Source of the DNA: Pseudomonas sp. | Lineage (GTDB): Bacteria; Pseudomonadota; Gammaproteobacteria; Pseudomonadales; Pseudomonadaceae | Assembly: GCA_003527165.1 (NCBI GenBank) | Contig: DPSI01000105.1 | Location: 2,324-8,010, forward strand | Length of the DNA: 5,687 bases | Reading direction: 5' to 3' | Shown: in pieces, positions 1-3,444 of the stretch | Layout of the letters: each line of letters starts with the position of its first letter | How positions within the stretch are numbered: the stretch's first letter is position 1 | Notes under the pieces: model-generated | The model's input: only the letters and a program-made list of their open reading frames with translations | The model's database searches: none | Told to the model about the DNA's origin: nothing | Translations under genes and position numbers: made by a program

Positions 1-445
1 TAGTGGGGTGAAGCTCGGGTTGCTTCAGTCGTGCCAGCGCATCGGATAGTAGGGCCGTCTGGCCAATCAGGTATTGGGTAAAGAGTTCCTGCCGGTGTCG
101 ATCCGCATGGATATGTTGAAGCACGGCGCTGCGTGAATAGGGAATCAGGCGAATCGATTCGTCGCTGCGATAACGGCAGACTGGCAGCTCAATACCCTGG
201 CGAAGCCCGAGAATGTCCCCTTCCTGCATGTAGAACAGTGGCCTTTCATCCACGAGCGCATGCAGCAACCCGCTCTCGATGAGGAACAGATGCTGCTCGG
301 GTAGCTCCTCCGTCAGATTGTCGGAGCCCTTGATTTCGATAAGGGGGGCGGAAGGTGTCAGGCCCTCCAGAAATTGTGCGGGGATCCCCTGCAAGCGATT
401 GATCAGCTGATCGGCGTAGGCCGGTTGTTCCCCGAGTAGATACAT
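1..445 (-). CDS. cbpA: cyclic-nucleotide-binding-like protein CbpA, N-terminal part (cut by window edge)
   Basis: The frame is open from an ATG at 445 to the left edge, giving 148 residues starting MYLLGEQPAY; the C-terminal part lies outside the window. Residues about 50-112 resemble the beta-roll of a CAP-family cyclic-nucleotide-binding domain (LFLIESGLLHALV, then YMQEGDILGLRQG). The phosphate-binding cassette expected there, with its conserved Arg, is not recognisable. P. aeruginosa CbpA (PA4704) is described as having a degenerate N-terminal CAP domain and a cAMP-binding C-terminal one, with cAMP-dependent localisation at the flagellated old pole and Vfr-dependent transcription. The visible part fits that degenerate domain, and its position near mrcB supports the name. 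An AAGGA at 454-458, 8 bases from the ATG, fixes the start. The family call is firm; the exact gene name rests on remembered synteny, and the cAMP-binding half cannot be checked here. Confidence 0.75.
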   Translation of the reverse strand, partial: MYLLGEQPAYADQLINRLQGIPAQFLEGLTPSAPLIEIKGSDNLTEELPEQHLFLIESGLLHALVDERPLFYMQEGDILGLRQGIELPVCRYRSDESIRLIPYSRSAVLQHIHADRHRQELFTQYLIGQTALLSDALARLKQPELHPT

Positions 446-453
446 GACGGCAA

Positions 454-458
454 TCCTT
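454..458 (-). promoter_or_regulatory. ribosome binding site of cbpA
   Basis: The minus strand reads AAGGA, 8 bases before the ATG at 445. It selects this start for a frame that runs off the window edge. Confidence 0.7.
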
Positions 459-498
459 GAACAAGCGAGCTTACAGAGGTTGAGCGATGCGCGTGTTC

Positions 499-527
499 AC
501 AATAAGGTCGCCGCGGGCGGGAGTAAA
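499..527 (-). promoter_or_regulatory. predicted sigma70-like promoter of cbpA
   Basis: On the minus strand a -35 hexamer TTTACT (522-527, 4 of 6 to TTGACA) and a -10 hexamer TATTGT (499-504, 4 of 6 to TATAAT) are separated by exactly 17 bases. The predicted start near 492 gives a leader of about 47 bases before the ATG at 445. The hexamers are weak enough that an activator would be expected, which fits the CRP/Vfr-like site just upstream. This is a prediction by eye, without mapped ends. Confidence 0.5.
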
Positions 528-540
528 TCACGCCAGCTGG

Positions 541-561
541 AGGTTGTGAGCTAGCTCTTGT
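541..561. promoter_or_regulatory. candidate Vfr/CRP-type operator upstream of cbpA
   Basis: The plus strand has TGTGA (545-549), six bases, then TCTTG (556-560). The core GAGCTAGCTC (548-557) is a perfect 10-base palindrome. Against the Vfr consensus as I remember it (ANWWTGNGAWNYAGWTCACAT), 12 of 18 informative positions match. The outer TCACA half is poor. The centre is about 60.5 bases upstream of the predicted cbpA start, close to the -61.5 spacing of class I CRP promoters. It overlaps the TAG stop of the TfoX-C gene. An unrelated stretch at 1616-1636 scores 11 of 18, so the case rests on position and on the known Vfr control of P. aeruginosa cbpA more than on the match. Confidence 0.45.
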
Positions 562-823
562 CTCCGTGATCGCCACTTGCCAGATCCTGGTTCAGCTCGT
601 TTTTGAGCGCATCTGGCAGTTCCTTCCAATTGATGTCCCGCAGGGCGCCTTCAATGGCGTAAAGCAATACACGTGACGCGCTGAATCCTCGTGACTTGAC
701 CGCCTGGTAGGCGCTGACTGCGCCGAGCCGGCGCAAGTCCTCGGCTGTGTGGATGCCGGAGGCGTGCAGCCATTGCGCGGATGTCTTGCCGAGATTCCTC
801 AGGGTCAGCAGTTCGTCGTGCAT
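551..823 (-). CDS. TfoX C-terminal-domain protein, 90 aa
   Basis: This small protein consists almost entirely of a TfoX C-terminal domain (PF04994 type). The family pattern is visible as an LRNLGKTSAQWL opening (residues about 8-19), GIHTAEDLRRLGAVSAYQAV (about 23-42), then LLYAIEGAL and a NWKELPDALKNEL-like tail. The first half looks like a helix-hairpin-helix-type fold. In full TfoX/Sxy proteins this domain follows an N-terminal domain and the protein regulates competence genes; here the N-terminal domain is absent, so that role should not be assumed. The ATG at 823 is chosen over a longer frame reaching 964 because AGGAG at 829-833 sits 5 bases before it and the extra residues would overlap the methyltransferase gene. 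It starts 8 bases after the methyltransferase stop, so the two are almost certainly co-transcribed. Family confident, function unknown. Confidence 0.85.
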   Translation of the reverse strand: MHDELLTLRNLGKTSAQWLHASGIHTAEDLRRLGAVSAYQAVKSRGFSASRVLLYAIEGALRDINWKELPDALKNELNQDLASGDHGDKS

Positions 824-828
824 GATTG

Positions 829-833
829 CTCCT
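829..833 (-). promoter_or_regulatory. ribosome binding site of the TfoX-C gene, overlapping the upstream stop codon
   Basis: AGGAG on the minus strand lies 5 bases before the ATG at 823 and shares two bases with the TAG stop (832-834) of the methyltransferase gene. It decides the short start and suggests translational coupling. Confidence 0.75.
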
Positions 834-1584
834 ATCGGCCCGGATAACCGGTGAGGAAATGAAGCGGCCAGCGAATCCTGCGCTGTCCTGCTGGATCGCC
901 CCATAACCGCGCAAGCTCGGGTTCCAGCTGGGCTACCGGATCCCTGCCGTTGGTTTGCTGCCATTGCCTCACCGCTGACCAGGTGCGCAGATAGCCGAGC
1001 AGTTGAGGCAGATTCCAGTGGGTCTCGATGGCGAACTGCGGCGGTTCGATGGTTTCGAACGGCGCTTGGATATCGCTATAACCTGCATCGACACTGGCGC
1101 GGCCTCGCGGCCAGTAGCCTTTTAACGTTTCGCCATGGAGGCGGGTGATGACGGCATCCAGCATCGGGTCTATCTGAAGCAGGCTGTAGCACCAGGCGCA
1201 GAACAGGCCGTCGGGAGCGAGCACTCGCTTTGCCTCGGCAAAGAAAGTCGGGGTCGCGAACCAGTGCAGCGCCTGCGCGACCACCAGCAGGTCGGCCAAA
1301 CCATCGCGTAGCGGCAGCCGCTCGGCCTGAGCGGCAAAGCGCTGCACTGACCGCCAGCCTGAGCTGCCGGTCAGTTGATCAGAGCTGGCATCACAGGCAA
1401 CAACGCGGTCGAAACGGGCCAGCAAAGGAAGCGTCGCTTGGCCGGTGCCGGCCGCAACGTCGAGAGCGTAGCGAGTTTGCCGGCACTGTTCGGCGAGCCA
1501 GTCGAACAGGCTGTCCGGATAACTTGGGCGAAACTGGGCGTAATCGTTGGAGCGAATTGAGAAAAGCCGGACGCTGTCACCCAT
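832..1584 (-). CDS. class I SAM-dependent methyltransferase, 250 aa
   Basis: The protein carries a Methyltransf_11-like Rossmann domain. Motif I is ALDVAAGTGQAT (residues 40-51), binding S-adenosylmethionine. The acidic residue after beta-2 is D65 in VVACDASSDQL. Then come AERLPLRDGLADLLVVAQAL (87-106), matching motifs II and III, and RVLAPDGLFCAW (120-131), matching the 'vL.pgG' strand. The N-terminal NDYAQFRPSYP (13-23) is typical of small-molecule methyltransferases of the trans-aconitate methyltransferase-like group, but the substrate cannot be read and the C-terminal half is not diagnostic. No signal peptide or membrane segment is seen, so it is probably cytoplasmic. ATG 1584 is the only ATG before an in-frame TAG at 1603-1605, though no strong Shine-Dalgarno precedes it. 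It heads a two-gene unit with the TfoX-C gene. Fold confident, reaction unknown. Confidence 0.88.
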   Translation of the reverse strand: MGDSVRLFSIRSNDYAQFRPSYPDSLFDWLAEQCRQTRYALDVAAGTGQATLPLLARFDRVVACDASSDQLTGSSGWRSVQRFAAQAERLPLRDGLADLLVVAQALHWFATPTFFAEAKRVLAPDGLFCAWCYSLLQIDPMLDAVITRLHGETLKGYWPRGRASVDAGYSDIQAPFETIEPPQFAIETHWNLPQLLGYLRTWSAVRQWQQTNGRDPVAQLEPELARLWGDPAGQRRIRWPLHFLTGYPGR

Positions 1585-1655
1585 GGCGATGGCCCGGCAC
1601 CACTAATGGCAGAACGCTGTGTGACATGGTCGACTTCCGCAATCAGACCTGTCCA

Positions 1656-1661
1656 AGTATA
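1656..1661 (-). promoter_or_regulatory. possible -10 element for the methyltransferase gene
   Basis: The minus strand reads TATACT (5 of 6 to TATAAT), which would start transcription near 1649, about 65 bases before the ATG at 1584. The best hexamer at 17-base spacing, CGAGCA (1679-1684), matches TTGACA at only 2 of 6 and lies inside the hairpin loop region. A promoter here would be weak or activator-dependent; readthrough from the upstream gene is the alternative. Confidence 0.3.
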
Positions 1662-1662
1662 G

Positions 1663-1695
1663 AGGCACCGCCGGGTTCTGCTCGCGGCGGTGCCT
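1663..1695. terminator. perfect 11-bp inverted repeat, possible terminator of the phosphotransferase/P-loop gene
   Basis: AGGCACCGCCG (1663-1673) and CGGCGGTGCCT (1685-1695) pair without mismatch around an 11-base loop. The hairpin starts 32 bases after the stop codon of the minus-strand gene ending at 1728. Downstream on that strand the sequence is CTATACTTGG, without a run of T, so it is not a classical intrinsic terminator. It could be a weak terminator, an RNA-stabilising 3' hairpin, or an operator. The hairpin itself is certain; its function is not. Confidence 0.5.
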
Positions 1696-1727
1696 GTTGC
1701 GTCCGGCTCGATTGCTCGACCCTTGGG

Positions 1728-3290
1728 CTAGAGCCCTGGCAGCCGTTGGCGAATGGTGTTGACCAGATTGTCGAGGCTGCCCGCCTCGGGGGTGTTGATC
1801 TGTCGGTTGAGCAATTGCTCGCTCTCTGTCAAAGGCTCGCGTGACGTCTGCTGCGCTCTGATCACGGCCATGGTTGCGTCGGAAGGATCGCCCCCTCCGG
1901 CCTGTCGCTGGGCAAGCCACTGTTCGATGACCGCATCCGGCGCGTCGCAGGTGAGGATCATGAACGGTACACCGGTCGACTCAGCCACCCGGCAAGCGGC
2001 CTGTCGATGCGGCCGCTTGAGGTAGGTCGCATCGATTACCACCGAGAAGCCGGCGTTCAGGGCAGTCTCGGCCAGTGAGTGCAGCCGCCGGTAAGTGGCC
2101 TCGCCGGCTTCGGCACTGTAAATGCCGGCATCCACTTCGGTGGCCAGGGCCTTTGGCTGCTCGCCGTGCAGCCGCTTGCGTTCGACATCCGAGCGTAGCC
2201 TGACGGCGCCCAAGGCCTCGACCAGGCGCAGCGCAACCTGGCTCTTGCCTACCGCCGATACGCCATGGGTGATGGCGAGAAAACGGGAGGGGATAGCGCT
2301 GTAGCTTTCGGCCAGATCGGCGTAGCTGCGGTACTGACGCAGGATCACCCGGCGCTGCACCGCGTCCTCTTCCTGATGCAGTCGGAACAGGCTGACCTTG
2401 GCGCGAACCAGCGCTCGATAGGCTTTGTACAGGCTGAGCAATTCGAGCGCGGCGTAGTCTCCGGTGCGTTCCAGCCAGCCGTTAATGAAGCGCCGTGCTT
2501 GGCATTTCAGCCCGCGATCTTCCAGGTCCATCGCCAGGAAGGCTGCGTCGGAGGCAATATCGATCAGGCGGAAGGGCTCGTTGAATTCAATGCAGTCGAA
2601 CAGGACCACCTTGCCTTCGATGAGCGTGGCGTTGCCCAGGTGCAGATCGCCATGGCACTCGCGGATGAAGCCCTGCTGGGTGCGCTGCTCCAGCAGAGGC
2701 CGCAGGCGGGCAATGCTTGTTTCGGTCCAGTCGAGCAGGGCATCGAGTTGCTGCAGATCGGATTGCTCGGTCAGCAACGGGCGGATCTGCTCGAAGTTCT
2801 GCCGCATCGGTGCAACGATCGCCTCGGCATTGTTCAGTGAATGCTCGGTTGGCGCCTGGGGGGTGCTCAGGTGAAACTGGGCGATCTGTTCGGCGAGGGC
2901 ATCGATATGAGTGTCGGTCAGTTCGCCGCGCGCTTGCACTTCGGCCAGTAGCTGCGTCTGTGGAAACTCGCGCATTTGCAGCAGGTACTCGATCGGCTCG
3001 CCGTCACCCCCGATCACCGGGGCGTCGATACTGCCGGTAACGGGCAGGACGCGCAGGTACAGATCCGGCGCCATGCGTTGATTCAGGCGCAGCTCCTCCT
3101 CACAGAAGTGCTTGCGATCCACCAGGTCGGTAAAGTTGAGGAAGCCGAAATCCACTGGCTTCTTCATCTTGTAGGCGTAGGTTCCGGTGAGAATGACCCA
3201 GGAAATATGGGTTTCGATGATTCTGAAACCGTCCACCGGGTGGGGATAGAGGGCCGGATTTTGCAACGCGGCGATCAATGCTTGGCTCAC
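1728..3290 (-). CDS. aminoglycoside phosphotransferase-like / P-loop kinase-like fusion protein, about 520 aa
   Basis: Numbered from the GTG at 3290. The N-terminal half (about 1-320) resembles an APH/choline-kinase fold: HGDLHLGNATL (213-223) supplies the catalytic Asp215 and Asn220, and LFDCIEF (230-236) the metal-binding Asp232. The C-terminal part (about 336-500) is an AAA_33/zeta-like P-loop domain with Walker A GVSAVGKS (343-350), RLRSDVERKRL (364-374), and VVIDATYLKRPHRQA (417-431). This two-domain layout matches proteins annotated as bifunctional phosphotransferase/ATP-binding protein, such as PA4701 as I recall it. Both ATP sites look intact, yet no substrate is known; the APH-like fold alone does not imply drug resistance. 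Start: AAGGA at 3297-3301 is 6 bases from GTG 3290 but directly abuts ATG 3296, so GTG is preferred; a GTG at 3347 would add 19 unsupported residues. It is divergent from mrcB. Confidence 0.85.
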   Translation of the reverse strand: MSQALIAALQNPALYPHPVDGFRIIETHISWVILTGTYAYKMKKPVDFGFLNFTDLVDRKHFCEEELRLNQRMAPDLYLRVLPVTGSIDAPVIGGDGEPIEYLLQMREFPQTQLLAEVQARGELTDTHIDALAEQIAQFHLSTPQAPTEHSLNNAEAIVAPMRQNFEQIRPLLTEQSDLQQLDALLDWTETSIARLRPLLEQRTQQGFIRECHGDLHLGNATLIEGKVVLFDCIEFNEPFRLIDIASDAAFLAMDLEDRGLKCQARRFINGWLERTGDYAALELLSLYKAYRALVRAKVSLFRLHQEEDAVQRRVILRQYRSYADLAESYSAIPSRFLAITHGVSAVGKSQVALRLVEALGAVRLRSDVERKRLHGEQPKALATEVDAGIYSAEAGEATYRRLHSLAETALNAGFSVVIDATYLKRPHRQAACRVAESTGVPFMILTCDAPDAVIEQWLAQRQAGGGDPSDATMAVIRAQQTSREPLTESEQLLNRQINTPEAGSLDNLVNTIRQRLPGL

Positions 3291-3296
3291 GGTCAT

Positions 3297-3301
3297 TCCT
3301 T
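3297..3301 (-). promoter_or_regulatory. ribosome binding site that favours a GTG start
   Basis: The minus strand reads AAGGA directly followed by ATGACCGTG. Zero spacing to the ATG at 3296 is too short; six bases to the GTG at 3290 is normal. This favours GTG as the start of the phosphotransferase/P-loop gene. Confidence 0.6.
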
Positions 3302-3321
3302 GCTGATTGTTGGGTGGGGTA

Positions 3322-3348
3322 TGTGAGCCAATCGCGACACAGGTCACA
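3322..3348. repeat. interrupted inverted repeat TGTGA...TCACA in the leader of the phosphotransferase/P-loop gene
   Basis: TGTGA (3322-3326) and TCACA (3344-3348) face each other across 17 bases, with CGCGA (3333-3337) exactly six bases from each. Either outer half with the centre forms an imperfect CRP-like site (10 of 18 informative positions to the remembered Vfr consensus each way). It would lie just downstream of the predicted start for the minus gene. The repeat is real; regulatory use is speculative. Confidence 0.25.
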
Positions 3349-3364
3349 CACTCGAAAGCGCTCC

Positions 3365-3393
3365 ATTATGTCGCCCCGGGCCTGGCCTGCAAA
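3365..3393 (-). promoter_or_regulatory. predicted sigma70-like promoter of the phosphotransferase/P-loop gene
   Basis: On the minus strand, TTTGCA (3388-3393, 4 of 6 to TTGACA) and CATAAT (3365-3370, 5 of 6 to TATAAT) are 17 bases apart. Predicted start is near 3358, leaving a leader of about 68 bases before GTG 3290. It is back to back with the mrcB promoter. Confidence 0.55.
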
Positions 3394-3430
3394 CCGCCAA
3401 GAGGCCGTCTTCCGGGCAAATCAAAGTGCG

Positions 3431-3436
3431 TATAAT
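3431..3436 (+). promoter_or_regulatory. perfect TATAAT -10 element of mrcB, 8 bases before the ATG
   Basis: The hexamer is a perfect consensus and would start transcription at about 3443, essentially at the ATG at 3445. The 17-base-spaced -35 candidate TCTTCC (3408-3413) matches only 2 of 6. A TG at 3427-3428 is one base too far upstream for a standard extended -10. See the finding on leaderless translation. Confidence 0.55.
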
Positions 3437-3444
3437 GCGCCGCC

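Noticed and set aside
246..464. Minus-strand open frame of 72 codons
   Set aside because: It overlaps the cbpA start in another frame; the cbpA frame has a good ribosome binding site and CAP-like beta-roll, this one has neither.
824..964. Longer N-terminus for the TfoX-C protein
   Set aside because: It would overlap the methyltransferase gene by 133 bases and adds residues unlike TfoX, while the ATG at 823 has AGGAG at 5-base spacing.
1616..1636. CRP/Vfr-like match TGTGA at 1620-1624
   Set aside because: It matches 11 of 18 consensus positions, but the second half-site is poor and it lies downstream of any plausible promoter for the methyltransferase gene; used only as a measure of background.
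1230..1844. Plus-strand open frame of 204 codons
   Set aside because: It runs across the methyltransferase gene, the intergenic hairpin and the end of the next gene, with a low-complexity Arg/Ala-rich translation.
2265..2840. Plus-strand open frame of 191 codons
   Set aside because: It is antisense to the phosphotransferase/P-loop gene, whose motifs (HGDLHLGN) are encoded in the same stretch; no recognisable domain.
3291..3347. N-terminal extension of the phosphotransferase/P-loop protein to the GTG at 3347
   Set aside because: No ribosome binding site is seen for it and the extra residues do not look like part of the APH-like fold.
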